Part shown: piece after piece, positions 47,350-61,200 of the stretch
How the letters are laid out: each line of letters starts with the position of its first letter
How positions within the stretch are numbered: the stretch's first letter is position 1
NCBI RefSeq assembly: GCF_001640805.2
Contig: NC_066843.1
Location: forward strand, 414,079 to 478,078
DNA from: Lates calcarifer
Taxonomy: Eukaryota; Chordata; Actinopteri; Centropomidae
Length of the DNA: 64,000 nucleotides
Direction of reading: 5' to 3'
Made by a program: the position numbers and the translations under genes
Notes under the pieces: model-generated
Database searches by the model: none
What the model saw: only the letters and a program-made list of their open reading frames with translations
Told to the model about the DNA's origin: nothing

Positions 47350-48320
47350 GGTGGGACGCTGGGTGGGGGGTCGGGGGGGGGAGGCAGGGATAGTGATACA
47401 GGGGAGGGGGGTGTTTAAAGGATGATGATGCAGAGATGGAGCAGAGGTGGTGGTGGTGGTGGGGGGCAGGTGGTTCCTACATCATACAGCCCCTGCAGGT
47501 CGGGGTGTGCAGGTGTGAGCAGGTGTGGACGGACCCGAGGCTCTGCGCGGCGTTAATGCATACAGACCGACTTTAACCCATTGGTGGAGGGGGGGGGGGG
47601 TGTATGGGCGGCAGAGAGTCCGTCTCTATCCTCCCTCTCGGATCACCGCACCGAGACACCGACCCTTCTGCCAAAAAAATCCCCCCCAGAACCCTGCTCC
47701 GCTCTCGGCCGTTCCTTCCCCGCGTCCTCCTCCCCGCTCTCCGCTCCCTCTGCAGCCGCCGCGTAAAAACACCGAGCTCCGGCGCCGAACGCACCGAGCA
47801 AACCCGACGGAATGAAGCCGAAACAGAGCTCCCTCCGTCCGCCCTGCGTCTCCGCGGCTCTCCGCTGGTTTCTCCGGGGCTGGTGGGTCACCGGCGGCTG
47901 ATTTCTCCGTCAGATCTCCGGGATGAATGAGGCGGCGGTGGATCGACGGTGGAGGATTTTTTTCTCCGTCCGCGTTTTTTTTTCCTCCTCACACACCTGG
48001 AGGAGGAAAACCCGCCCGGCCCGGTGCGTTTGGGTGTTGTAGGTTTTCTCAGCAGCAGCAGCAGCAGCAGGAGGAGGTGGAGGAGGTGGAGGAGGAGGAG
48101 GAGGGTTCAGTGTTTTCTTTTTTTTCAGGTCAGATACTGCAGAGGCTCCGACAGCCCCCCCCCCCCCGGCTCACCAATAACACAGCGCCATGCTCTCTCT
48201 ACCTCCCTCTCTCTCCTCCCCTTCTGCTAAATTAGTGGAATGAGAAGTGACTCGTAACATTCACACTCCCCCCGCCCCTCCCCGCTCTGATCTGCTGCAG
48301 TTGCGCGCTCCCCTCGCTCC
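47147..48320 (-). promoter_or_regulatory. rapgefl1: rapgefl1 CpG-rich promoter and first exon region
   Basis: The exon 1 coding part and the roughly 1 kb before it are rich in CpG and in G or C runs, in contrast to the AT-rich flanks. A (CAG)7 followed by GAGGAGGTGG units lies at 48050-48104 and a poly-C run at about 48154. The start site cannot be set from sequence. No TATA box was found close to the ATG, so a dispersed CpG-island promoter is likely. Confidence 0.55.
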
Positions 48321-50660
48321 TGCCGGGAGCGCGCATAGCACATTTACTTCCATTGCTGTAAAATTGATGGAAAAGGAAATATCCCTGACGACAGGAGGTC
48401 CAGAGGAAATCTGATCTGAAAACATTTACTTCACATTTTATTCAACATCTTATCATCAGGGATTAAAGCTCTTATTCCATCATGTGAGTACTCAGTGAGT
48501 AACTGAAATACTTTGGATTACTTCAGCACTGTCAGCCTGAGGAGGCTTATTACATTAAAAGTCTTTCATAAAAACCACCTGTTTATTTAAAGTGGAGCTG
48601 CAGCTTCTGTTGAATGTTCTCAGATCAGCAAAGAGCAGAGGACTCTGTAAACTACGACAGTGAAGACTCATCAGGACCTGAGGCCTCCTGTCCGTCGTGT
48701 TATCAGAGCTGTGTTGTGGTTATTTGATCTGAGCTTCATCATCAAACAATCATGTTCATGACAACTGCATCTATTTGATGAGCTGGTTTATAGTCAATGA
48801 AAACACACCTCCAGTTCGTTTGTCGTCCACCTGTCACCTGGTCACGTTCAGGTCTGATGGTTTAAATGTTATGGCTGTGATGCTCAGTGTGAGACAGGCT
48901 GACGACACGGTGATAAATAATGAAACTGTTGTTAATAAACACCTCAGTGACAGATGCTCAGTTCACTGAACAAAAACTGATCAGATCTGTGACAGTAACA
49001 CAAACACAGTCTGAAGGTTTTCAAAAATGACGTTAACAGTAACAAAGAGTCTTTCAGCTGTTAAAGTTGAATTCATTGGGAGTTTGGTTCACACCTCGAG
49101 GCGTTCGTGCCCTGAAACATTAACAGCAGCTACGTCCCTGTTTCTTTGTTTGTTTAGTACGAGCATCACCCGAGCGGCCGCTAACACCTGTCTCTGCTGT
49201 GGCTGATATCAGTCAACCAGGAACAACCGTCCTTCTCTGGTATTTGACGAATCACTGACGTAGACTTTGTCGCCACCTACTGGCCCAGTGTGCTCAGTGG
49301 AGCGCTTTTAGTTCATGTGTTTTAATGCGAGCAGAGATGTTTCGTAATGTTGTGTGAACTGATGAAGAAGAAATATCTGTGTTAACTTGGACAAGGCCTT
49401 AAAGACGTGATGCATCTCACCGGTTCTCAGACCTGGACCCTAAGCCTGAATGTTTACTCTTAAGGTGGCACTAGACGACTTTTCTCCCCAGTGTTTCCAA
49501 GTGATATTTCTGTTGGTGCTGATCACAACACCTGCTACAGCTGAGTTTGAACTAAAACCCTGATGTCAGAGCTGTGATAAAGACTCCATGGTCGTATTAA
49601 TCAGCAGCAGGTTTAGTTATAGACTGATGGTTTGAACGCTCTGAAGTCCTGGACCTCTCTCTGTAGAGACGATCCAAAGAACCAATCTAAACTACGACGA
49701 TGGCATTATTCTACAAACAAAGGTGAAAAACAGGTGAGTAGCTGCTGAGTCGGCAGGTGTGATCTGATGAAAGGTGGGAGAACTGATCATGTGATCATGT
49801 TATCTGACCATCAGGTCTCTGGACTAAAACCACAGATCATTACTGAGGTATTTTTAGACAGATCAATAACAGGTTACTCATTACCTGAGGGCGCAGACCA
49901 ATGAGCTGAGGAGACAGTTTTACAAAGAGAGGACAGTTTGTCTTCAGGTTTCCACGGGTCCAGGTTAGGGACTTGGGGACTGGATAACGACCTCACAAGT
50001 ATATAAGTACAACAGTGTTTATTCATCTGTGTCAAAATCAACATGTAAACATCTGCTGACTATTGATTCCCAATAGAGTCACATGACCTTTCATTGATGT
50101 GTGTTGCAACCTGATCAGGTCTCGTCACAGTTTAGTAACCGCAACAATCAGCTGGACCGCAAACTGTAACTGGACACACAGTCATCAGTATCATCCTCCT
50201 CCTCCTCCTCCTGGAGGAGCAGTTTACAATATGTCACAGTAAACTGACACCACCTCCATCTTTAACTGAGCACAGTCTCTGAAGACTTAACCCTGAACTT
50301 TAAACCTCTGTGACTTAAAATCCTGAGACCTGAGCATTGTCCTGTTCCAACACATTATTCCATAGTTTTCATTAAAGCAGAGGTAAAATAAATGTAAACT
50401 ATCACTAATATTTATCTAAGTGTAAACTAATAAAGATAATTCTATAATTCTTACCTGACTTATGTTTCCACTTTTACTCATGAACGATTGTTCATGTCCT
50501 AATGTCCTCAAATGAGTACTTCCTAATTAACCGTGCCCTAGGTTGTTACTATTACTAAAACTTGTTTTACACCATATCACACTGCAAACATTATTAAGCA
50601 CAAATAAGTTTTAACCATAAAATTTGATGAGGTTTTCTACTTTTTCCACTTTAGTCTCAG
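48321..50660. other. Intergenic between casc3 and rapgefl1, left part
   Basis: No gene, RNA or clear repeat recognised. A (CTC)n run is at 50195-50212. Confidence 0.45.
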
Positions 50661-50668
50661 TCTCGGCC

Positions 50669-50785
50669 ATGGTATGAAGGACACAGAAACACATAAATAA
50701 ATAAATAAATCACATTTTACGTTCCCGAATTTATTTTGTATTTATTTATTTATACTTTGTGTAATTTTTTTGTCCTTCATACCAT
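50669..50785. mobile_element. Small hairpin MITE (117 bp)
   Basis: The ends are ATGGTATGAAGGACA and its exact reverse complement TGTCCTTCATACCAT. The interior has facing ATAAATAAATAAAT and ATTTATTTATTTAT runs, so nearly the whole element folds into one hairpin. No coding capacity. Confidence 0.65.
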
Positions 50786-52480
50786 AGAACATGTTCTCAG
50801 AGACTGCCGCCATCTTGTTTTTACACTGTTGAGAGCACTGAACGCTAGAACAACTAACGAGGACAACAGGTCTAAGTTTAGCAAAATGAAGTACAAGGTG
50901 CAGCAAACCCAAAATGTAAAGTCCCCGTATGAGGATGCAGGAGCTCAGGAGGTTACATTGTGGGGACCTGACCTTTTAAACCCCCAAAGAGAGGTGAGTC
51001 CCCACAATGTAAGTAAAACATATTCATATACACACACACCAGCCCAACAGCAGCAGCTAATTGACTGTGAAGCTTCTACACATCAATCAGTAACCTGCAG
51101 ATGCTACAAGCTACAGTTAGTCTGAAGCTACCATTAGCCTGGAGCTACCATTAGCATGAAGCTACACTGAGAGTAGAAGCAGTGGTTTGTTTCTACTTTT
51201 CAAAACTTTCCAAAATAGACAAGTGACAAAAATAACGAGGGAATGGAAGAAAGAAGATGCAGAGGATGGAAAGAAAAAATAAAAATTAAGAAGAGAGAGA
51301 TAAACAAAACAGATATTAGGAAAGGAAGAGAGTGATTCAAATTAAAGGAGAAGACAGGATGGACAGATAAACGAAGTAGAATTAAGAAGGAAAAAAGAGA
51401 GACAGAAGAATAATTGTGTGAGAGAGAAAACGGTGACATACGGTTGGTCGAGCAGCTGTTATGTCATCTGTAACGAGCCAATCAGAGCGCAGGAGGCCTC
51501 TGAAACTGTTACATCATCGTCGACTCTCAGCTGTCAATCGCAGGCTGAATGAGCTCGTCACCACGGTTACGACAGAGCACGTGACCATGACAACGGGAAA
51601 ACAATCATCCTCTTTTATCCACTTTTCTCCTCATCTCATCCCTCCTGAAGTCTTTTCTTCTTCCCTCTGACTTTCCTCCTTTTCAAACTCTTTCATTCCT
51701 CTTTAACTTCTTTCATCCTTTCTCTCCTGCCCAACACTTTATCTACAACACAGAGAATAAAACAGCAAACAGCAGTAATCTGAAACAAACAGGAACATTA
51801 ACAGAGTTCATACTGTTGACGTGAGTGGCAGCCATCTTGTATTCTGATGTCGGGGTTGGACTTCAGGGGGCGTTCAGGTCGAAACTTCAGACTTGAACAT
51901 GGAAATTCCGACTTCTGAGTAGAACTGGAAGGCACCACTGGTTTAACTTTGTCCATATGTTTGTTTTTACACTAAACATCAGCATCAGTTTGAACTAAAC
52001 CCTGATCCAGAGTGAAATTCTCTGAAAGGCAGAGGAAAATATAATAATGAGGGAAGCTGTGATTAATGTGGACAAAGACCTGGTGCTGGTGAAATGATCG
52101 TTTTATTGGTCATTTGTTGAGTTAATAAATCCAGTTTTAAGGCCTCCTGGTTAAGAAGGGATTTGTTTCTTCATATAAATATAAAACAGCTTCTTTAACT
52201 GCTTCAGTTGAAGGATTCTGAGAGTTAAAGGGTTAAATCAAACAGAAATGAGCGGTTTGCTCCTTTAACAGCTGAGGCTCTTTGTGTTCAGCTGCTGCTG
52301 CTGAATATTCATGAGGAGAGACTGTCTGCGAGCTGGTTGGCTGTCAGGGCCTGTCAATCACAGAGTTTACATAAGACCCCCCCTCCCCCCATATAAATAT
52401 TCATATTAACGAACAGAGAGAGGAGCAGGTGGAGAGAGAGAGAGAGAGAGAGAGATTCAGATTAAAACCAGAACAGAAGT
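50786..52480. other. Intergenic between casc3 and rapgefl1, right part
   Basis: It contains a palindromic repeat around 50951-51015 (TACATTGTGGGGACC and GTCCCCACAATGTAAG), a purine-rich strand at 51225-51430, a plus-strand TATAAATA at 52392-52399 with a (GA)n run at 52431-52456, and otherwise nothing recognised. Confidence 0.45.
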
Positions 52481-52497
52481 TTTGATTCTTACTTTCT

Positions 52498-52503
52498 TTA
52501 TTG
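52498..52503 (-). terminator. Distal casc3 poly(A) signal candidate
   Basis: A minus-strand AATAAA lies about 3.9 kb past the casc3 stop codon. No recognised gene lies between, so the whole span could be 3' UTR, but nearer cleavage sites are possible. Confidence 0.35.
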
Positions 52504-54917
52504 ATCCTCTGTGTGGACGACGACGTTCTCCACAAACAAACAGAAACTAAACCACTGACGCAGTTACCACCATCATCATCATCTTCATCATCGTAACATT
52601 AAAACAAACAGCACTGTCGTCACAGTGAACACAGTCTGGTCAGCTCAGGTCAAAGGTCAAACACTGAACAGATACGTCTCTGACGGCAGTCGGCTCGCTC
52701 TCAGCACAGGAGAGAGATCGTACAGACCGATCGATCGATACCTGAAACCGATCACCTGTCTGAGCTGGGAGTGTCCTGAAGCTGCCAACAGTCACACCCT
52801 CTGAGATAAGGCAGCATGGATGGATCAAACCAGTCCAGACGTGATGGGGGACGCCCTCACCACGCCGCCGCCGCCTCCTCCCCCTCCCTAAACAAATCTC
52901 CATCTTCCAGCTTCCATCTCTAACAGAGAGAAAGGTTTTTATTTGAAATCATCAGCACCTGCTCAGAACGTTCAGACGTTCCTGCAGGAAACTGGTTCAA
53001 AATAAAAATTAAAATGTCTGAAACTTAGATTCAAGAATAAACTTTTGTTTGTGACAGAGAAAGAAAACAGGAAATGGGAAAAAAGGAGAGAGAAGAGTAA
53101 AGAAAGAAGAAGATGGCGGGGAAAGAGAAAAGGAGAGAAAATGTAAATACTGTAGAGAAAAAGAAAGGCAGGGAAAAGTAAAGACAGAAGAAAGGAAAAT
53201 GAAGAGTATCAGAGAAGAGAAAGAGAAAATGGAGAAAAGGAAGGAAGGGAAAAGAAAAGAAAGACAGAAAGAATTAAGGATTAAACTGTGCTGGAAAAAG
53301 GCTCTTATTAGAAAGAAAGAAACGGAGCAGGAGGTCAGAAGGTTTGTTTCTGAATATTACTCAGTTCTTTGTTCAGTGCTAAAATAAAAGAGCAGAAGAG
53401 AATCAGTTAAACTTCAGCTCTGAAAACGTGTTTGTGTTGAGATTATTTCAGTTTAATGAAGCGGTTTCCTCTGTGGTAACAACTGATCTGTGAGCAGGGA
53501 GTCGTCCTCTCACTCCCACACTCACAGATTAGAATAAAAAACAGTATTAAAATTAAACAGTGACGTTTCAAAAAAAAAAAAAAAAAAAAGAGAAACAAAT
53601 AGGTCAAAGCTAAAGCCACAGCTCCTTTGTCGTCTACGTCTCTAAATTATATCCATCCATCGTCAACATTCGAGGTCCCTGCCGATGTGTTTGACTGCTC
53701 TGTAGCACTAGTAGTATAATTAGAATATGTTTACTGCTCTATTTTATCTGTTCAAGCTTCTATATACACATTTAGATTTCTATGTACAGCGACCATAAAC
53801 AGCAGCTTCTCTCCGACAGGCTCTTTGTGCAACGTTTGTGTCGATAATCAAACTCTCTGCTCGTCAGGAGGAGGGGAATGAAAAGCTGCTGTCGGAAAAA
53901 ACAACCAACGGGAACGAGTGTTAAAGGGGCGCTCCGCGGATTTTACATCGTCTCACTCACTTTAAGAGTCGCAGGAGGCGCAGCACAGTTTGAATACGAC
54001 TTGGTTTTAAAGTTTACAGGTGACACTTTCACCTGGAAAAACATTTCATGTGTCCAAGACTCATCCTCAGCTGAAATACGACGACCTGCTCTGTTCATAA
54101 AGTCCATTTATCTTCGCTCACAGCTCCACTGTTTTAGACGTATGTGTAACGGACGAATTTATATACAACAGCTCTGCCACAGCTGCTCCCTTCACCGAGC
54201 TTCAAATGTCCAGTTCTTGTTCAGACTCTGTTTATGGGTCATTAAAGCTGCAGATCATCCTCATCACTGAGGCTGTGGTCAGAGGCAGAGCTGGACTGAG
54301 CTGCATCAGAAACATGTCTCAGGTCAGAGTGAACATCAGCGTCTAAAGATGAACAAGCTTTTTAACCAGTGAAAGGTTTGGTCCATTAAATGAGAGACGA
54401 GTCACAGTGTTGCAGTCTGAGCTTTGACCTGACAGACAGTCGGTCAGTTTACTGCTGTCTGCAGGTCAGCAGGCTGATGTTAAGTCCACAGCTGTGACAG
54501 ACAACCTGCAACTGTCCTGCACACAAAATCACACAAGATGATGCTTTAGTCCTACTGCATTATGGGAATAAAATTAGAAATTTCACACTTTTCAATCTTT
54601 GTGTGAAAGACTGGGACAGTTTTAACATGAAACTGTCTCACAGGTGTATATTTACTTTAAGAGATGAGGAGCCTGCAGGTTTGGGAATCACAGTCTCATG
54701 TGATCAACTGAAAATCTTTAGTTCTGGAGTCTCAGTGATTCAGAACCTCCAGCTACAGTCTGAACTTACTGAGCTTCTTCTCCCATTTTACAGGCCAAAC
54801 AATTAATCAACAAATTAAAAAGTACTCGTTAGTGGCAGCCCCATCAAAACAGGTTCATAACACACTATAATGTAGCTGTGCTGCAGCCTAAAACATGGAG
54901 ATGGACTGAGTCCACAG

Positions 54918-55061
54918 GTCTGAAATAAGGTCTGTGGTTTTAACACAAGCTCAAGACATTTTCAGGTTTTATTCTCCGACATAAAATGGGTCAGTAAATC
55001 CCCCACTCCTGATGTTTGAAGCTTTTACGTGTCTTAAAAAAGGCGGTTGCTAACGAGTGTC
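54918..55061 (+). repeat. Dispersed repeat family A, partial copy 3
   Basis: About 144 bp matching the centre of the 37.5-kb copy (GTCTGAAATAAGGTCTGTGG to AGGCGGTTGCTAACGAGTGT), nearly identical. Confidence 0.75.
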
Positions 55062-55983
55062 TAAATGAGACTACAGAGGTTGTCGGGGACGTTAACATGA
55101 AAACCTGGTCATAAACTGTTTAATCTGTTTATACTGAGTCAGAGCTGATTATAAGAACAGTACAGTCTGATATAAACCGTTAATAAACTGATTATATGCT
55201 GATTATTAATGTTTAATAGTGGAATTTAAAGTAAATCAAGAGAAACTTGCTGAGAGAATCAAGTGTTTGAGGATAAATGTGACTGAAGGTGAGTCCACGG
55301 CGTTTCGCAGGTTTCTGAAGTCAGTTATAGTAACAAACACAGATGATGTATCCGGAGTCAACGTAACAAAAACATGTAGAAGAAGAAGTGTGAGTCTGTC
55401 TGTGTGGAGGCCGACCAGCTGTAACGCGACGTAACATCAGGAAGCACTGGGTCACATGACACTGAGAGCTGCATTCAAACTATATACACAAACTGAACTG
55501 TGGAAAAAGCTCCTGTTTTTATCTGGTTAGACTCTTTGTATGAACAGTGGAACAAGGTTGGATGGTGGAAAATAAAAACACATTAACCCTCTGTTTCTGT
55601 AGCTCATGTACACGTCTGAGGGAAACTGAGAAAATAACAAAGAGAAACTCAAACCGTTTACGCTGCAGTTTCCACGACTCAACAGAAAACTTCACCGTGA
55701 AAAAAGAAAAGACAGAAACACTTTAAACTGGACTTTCACTTTTCATTTCCACACGTGGCCTGTGGCAGAGTTCGACGTCTGTCCGACTCTCCAGACGTTA
55801 AATGCTTCAAAGTGGCTCTAAAGGGTTTCAACTTTCTTTTTTTAAAATATATTTTCAGGTTCCATGTTGGCAGATCCGACCAGTGAGTTACTGAACAGTG
55901 AGACCAACATGGCCGACCCGCCTGACTGCTACAAGGTCGAAAACAAAGGGAAAAAAGGAAGATTCCACCAGTGATGCAGAGTG

Positions 55984-56040
55984 TCACCTGCAGAGTCCGT
56001 CTTCACCTGCAGAGTCCGTCTTCACCTGCAGAGTCCGTCT
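55984..56040. repeat. 19-bp tandem triplet
   Basis: Three identical units of TCACCTGCAGAGTCCGTCT. Confidence 0.9.
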
Positions 56041-56442
56041 TCACCTCCGTCCGCCCGTCCCTCCCTCGTTACCGTTGGCGGTTGCTGTTGGGACCGCAGC
56101 TCCTCACCGACCCTCCCACCCCGCTCCTACAGACACAGACAAACTTTGATGTTTCTGTCTCTTTTCCAGGCTTTTTAAAAAATGCTGTAATAAATATTGG
56201 ATCATGAGAATCTGACATCGTCCCTTTATGAAGACACACCATCATATTACATTGTCATACTGACAAACCTCTGGACCAGATGCTTCTCTATCATCTACTG
56301 ATAACTGTCTGTCTGTGAGGCGTTCAGGGGACAACAAAGTCATGACATCACAGTGAGCAGGTGAAGAGGGGGTGTGCTCACCTGTAGTTCCTGGATCAGA
56401 GTGAGGCTGAGACTGGGTGGTGGGGAGGGGTGAGGGGCGGGG

Positions 56443-58213
56443 TCACTCTGAGGCAAAGGGCACCTCCGGAGGGGGGGGCTTGACGGTGACGGGCTGGGAC
56501 GTGCGGCGGGGGGGCGAAGGCTTGGGCTGGGCCTGCTGCTGCACCGTGTCGTAGTAGGTCACACCTCCGTAGGTCACCTGGGACTGACCCTGACACACAC
56601 ACACACACACACAAGTGTTAGACTCACACTGACAACACCTGAAGTAAACTCATCGTCAGTCGAAGTGATACCTGTGGGCTGGGGTACATGGCTGGGTAAG
56701 GGAAGGTCATGACGCCCGGCGGAGGGTAGAAAGGCGGGGGCAGCAGCTGCTGTGGTTGCCCTGGCGACAGAGACACAGGCGGTCCTCCGTAGAGGGCGGG
56801 GTTAGCGATGGGGCCGCCTGATTGGTGGGGGTGGAGACCTGGAGAGGAGGCAGAGAGGTGAGACGCTAAAACCCAACATGACATCATGTGGAACAGGTGA
56901 GAGACCCAGACTCCACTGACCGGGGTGGGGGATGTGCATCTCAGGCTGGACCAGCATGCCTTGCGGTGGGATGGGGGCGGGGCCATCCCCGTGGGCGTAG
57001 ATTGGTCCCTGGTACGACACTGAGAGACAGAGACAGAGGGAGGTTATGATCAGTGGACGTCTGCAGCTGCAGGTCCTCGATTCTCTTCAGACTAATATTT
57101 CAAACTAAAGTGATGCAGGTTCAGGACGACGTTTCTGTAACACACTGATCCCTGACCTTTACTGACCTCTGCTGGTGAGGAGGACGAACTACAACAGACT
57201 GAAACCTTTGAGCCTCTGATGCTCTTATTTAACAGGAACATAAAACCTCAGTCTTTATTTTACAGAACCCATAAATATGATTAATTAAGTCCGCTGCATT
57301 TAGCTGTAATTACTCAGATATTCCAAGAAAGTTTATGCAGTTGTTCTAGTTCTAACATAATAACGTACCTGTTTGTTATATCTGAGAAGGAACTGGTAAA
57401 TGATGAAGGAGATAATAATAATAACAGAACATCCACCAGAGCTTCCTTCCCTCATAAAATCACCCAGGATCTTTAAAGGTTGTCACTGAATCTGAACTCT
57501 TTCACCTGCCGTCACTTCCTGCGTGTCCTCTGTGTGTTTTATGTCTTACTGGGTTCATAGTAATGTCCCTCCATCACTCCCAGGTGCATGGGCGGTGCCG
57601 GCTCGGGTACGGCTCTCTGGCGTTGGGAGGAGTAGCGCTTGGCCCGATTGGAGCCGACGCCCATCTCCTCCATGCTGGAGAACTGAGGCGGGCCGCCGGG
57701 GATGTGCATGGGGTTGGGAAGGCCTGAGGACAGAGTCAGTCTGAGTTTACTGAGACACAGGTCAAACAGTCACAGTCAGTGAAACCTGAGACTGAACAAC
57801 AGATGGAACACTCACATTATCCTGATTCACTCAGGAGCGACCTGAGCTCAAGATGATATTTCACTGTTTCTATTTCATCATCAGGGAGTAGGAATGAGCA
57901 TAATCAACATACATAATGAATCACTGATCAGGATTAATGAACAGAGGGAGGAGGTGAGCTCCATCATCAGGTCTGAGCAGGACCTCAGTAACACCCTGCT
58001 CCACGTCCTGCAGGTGTTTGGACAGAGCAGCTTCAGGCTGCAGGAAGACTCAGCTGCCATCACACCATCATGACCTCTCATTTACCTTTAAGTCTTTTTT
58101 TCCAACTCTGTGGCACCATATGGGATTAACACTCTGAATACCATTGTACTTCAATACGATGTCTGTAAAGGCTTCTTTCTTCTACATCTTTGATTTTCCA
58201 ATATACTGGCTGT

Positions 58214-58253
<40 letters not shown>

Positions 58254-61200
58254 TATCATCTATCTATCATTTGTGTTAAACTTTAGCTGAGTTGCCTTCA
58301 AGCTCTTCTCCAACAGAGCTCATTTAAAACTGTGATGCAGGTGATAACTGTGTTGTGTTTGTGTGGAGCGTCGTAGCTTTGGTTTGTTAATGTGTTGCTG
58401 TTGTTGGATCACACACTTTATTTAGCAGCGTGTTTCCAACATAGAAAATATTGGTTAATCAATAACTGATCAATGATCCATCCCCTATCAGAGAGAGCGA
58501 CTTGTTGGACGAGTGTTGTTTCTGTCTCGGATGTGAATCAGCTGCAGAAACATTAAGGTCAGTGTGATCAGAGAGAACCTGAACGTCTCACCTCTCATCT
58601 CAGAGCGGATGTATGACGTCGGGTTCTGGCTCCAGCTCTGTCCTGCCAGACTGAGTCGAGCCACGTCCTGGTCCAACTCCGTCAGCCCTCCTCCAATTCC
58701 TCCTCCTCCTGCCTGACTCGGCCCGTCTCCACCTCCTCCTCCACCTCCTCCTCCAGTCCAGCTCTTTCCTCCCACACTGCCTGGGGAGGAGGCGTTCCCC
58801 CCAGCGGCGGACTCCTCCATGGACGGCTGTTTGCTGCCCAGGTCTGCGGGCCGAGAGCGAGTCCTGCGAGCCAGGGAGTAAGATTTACGCTCCACCGGCC
58901 GCTCGGCGGGAGGAGAGGCTTCCCGATTGGTCGGTGCAGCTGATGACTGAAGGGAGGGGTCGGAGGCGGAGGAGGAGGAGGAAGCAGCCAACCCGGATGC
59001 GGGTCGGTCGACGCTGCCTCGTTGCTCCTGCTGCTGTCGTCTCGGCGAGGCAGACTGGTAACCGCCCGGCTGAGACGCCACCACCGCCGCGGGCACAGTA
59101 CTTAAGCTCGGGTCCTGCTCCCCGGCGCCTCCTTGGCTAACTGTAATGTCCTCAATGACCACAGAGGGACCGCCCCTCCCACCACCACGCCCTCCCCTGC
59201 CCACCACACCCCGCTCTCCTGCAGGCTCCAGCTGAGCTTTAGGGCCCTGTCGTTCTCTATGGTGCATCTGGGGTGCGTTTGATTCATTACTCCTGTAGTG
59301 GGGCTGAGGCGGGAGGTGCGTTTGATTCTGGTGCGGGGGTCTGCTGCGGGAGGGAGGTGGTCTGGAGGGGTTGCTGCTGCGCTGAGCGGAGGAGAGGGGG
59401 AGAGAGGAAGGGGATGTAGAGGAGGGGTGGATGGATGAAGGTGGAGGAGCTCCTCCTCGGTTCAGACCTCCTCCTCCTCCTCCGCTCTGCCAGGATCGGA
59501 CCGGTCGCTCTCCTCCTCCCCACCGTTTGTCTCTGCTGGGAGACAAACTCTGTCTGCAGGGAGACAAAGAGACGACACGTTCAGACTCGGCAGGTCAAAC
59601 AGGATTTAAAGACAAACTGAGCTGAGACCTGTTCTCTCTGGAACCCTGGATTTTATCCTTCTCATTGGTTCAGATGTAAATATCAGGAAATGTCCAACAT
59701 TTTCTGCTTTGAGCTTTACTTTATTTTGAATAGTTAGAAATGATGTGTCTTTGGGTTTTGGACATTCATATATCTGACATTTTACAGACAGTTGAAGTCT
59801 GGATTTCTACAGCTTTCTGTTGCTGCTTTGTCATGAAACTCCAGCAATACCAGATCAGAGTTGAACGATTTTGTTAAAATACAGAATCTGATTTTTCTGA
59901 CAGATACTGGGATTTGATTTGTGATATAATTTGTTGAGCTTCAGTTCAGTAACTCTCCACATGTAAAACGTGATGGAGCAACGTACAGTAACTCTACATT
60001 CATCATGATGCAGTGATGACTGTGAGGACTCCGTGGCCTCACTCTTGTCATTCTGTTATTCTCACCTGGGCCGTCGCTGTCTGTACGGCCGGTCTCCGGG
60101 GCCGCCGCCGTTTCGGATGTCGTATCCATAGATGGCGATGAGCTCCTCGCGGCTCTTGGGCGCCTGCTCCTCCTCCCTGAACTTGTCGTGCTCCCAGCGC
60201 CCCTCGTCTTTCCACAACTTCCTGTTTCGACCTTTAGGTCTGAGAGGACACAGAGAGAGAGAGAATGAAGCAGCAACCTCTTTCCTTCCACCTTTACATG
60301 AAACACAGGCAGCCGATGAAGCTTCTTACTCCTCAAACAAACAAAAACAATCCATTCAGACATGAGTCAGAATGAGCTCTGTCCGTACCTCTCCTCCTCC
60401 TGAGTGTGTCCTCTGACGTCGTGCTCGAAGAACAGACCCTTCCTGGGGATGTAAGCTGGGTTCTTTCTGTCTTCGTCGTCGTCGAGCTGCTGACCAGGTT
60501 TTCCTCCCGCCTTCGTCTCAGGGTCGTCTGTGGACTCCTGCGTTTGTTTCAGGTAAAAAGAAGAAGAAGACGACGTGATGTTAACGGGAGGGTTTAATAC
60601 ACGAGATGCAGCAGATCTGTCAGGGTCTCACCTGTCCGTCTCCGCTCTGCCTCTCTCCTGCTAGATTTCCTTTCTCCTCTGCTTTGCTCTCCTCTTTACT
60701 CTGTCCTCCTCCTTCCCCCTCTGCCTCCTCCTCTTCATCCTCCTCCTCCCCCTGCCGCTCCTCTCCCTGTGCTGGGCTGTCGGCAGCGGGGGGTTTGGGC
60801 TCGCTGGCTGCTGCTGGAGCTTCTTCATCGCTGAACTGCTCTGCCTCCTCTTCCTCCTCCGCTCCCTGAGGAAACAGAGGAACAGTTTTTACTCCACCTG
60901 CTATATTCAGCTTTTTATCCTGAGTAAAAACACAAGACTCGTTACCAAGAGATTAATCAATCAAAAACTAAAGAAAGGCCTCTGACTAAACCTCCTGTTT
61001 ATAAAGTGGTTTAGCTGCACTGAGAACAGCTCTGTTCCTTGTTCTTATTTCAGACTTGAACTGGTTATTTCAGACACTGTACCCTCAGCCTCTGAGGCTA
61101 CACAGCACATCTGACTGTCACTACAGGATCAGACCTGTTCACTGGTGGACTGGGTCAGACCCGTTTCATACAGCTGATGAGCTCTAACCTCTGAATGGGA

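Larger units (their letters stand above)
52504..56442 (-). other. casc3 3' UTR or downstream region
   Basis: No further coding exon was found after the casc3 stop. The content is a long purine-rich plus strand (53040-53290), a poly-A run at 53571-53589, a family A repeat fragment (54918-55061) and a 19-bp tandem triplet (55984-56040). Human CASC3 has a 3' UTR of kilobase length, so part of this is probably transcribed. Confidence 0.4.

Noticed and set aside
53199..53387. Lys/Glu-rich 62-residue plus-strand frame
   Set aside because: A product of the long purine tract with no domain.
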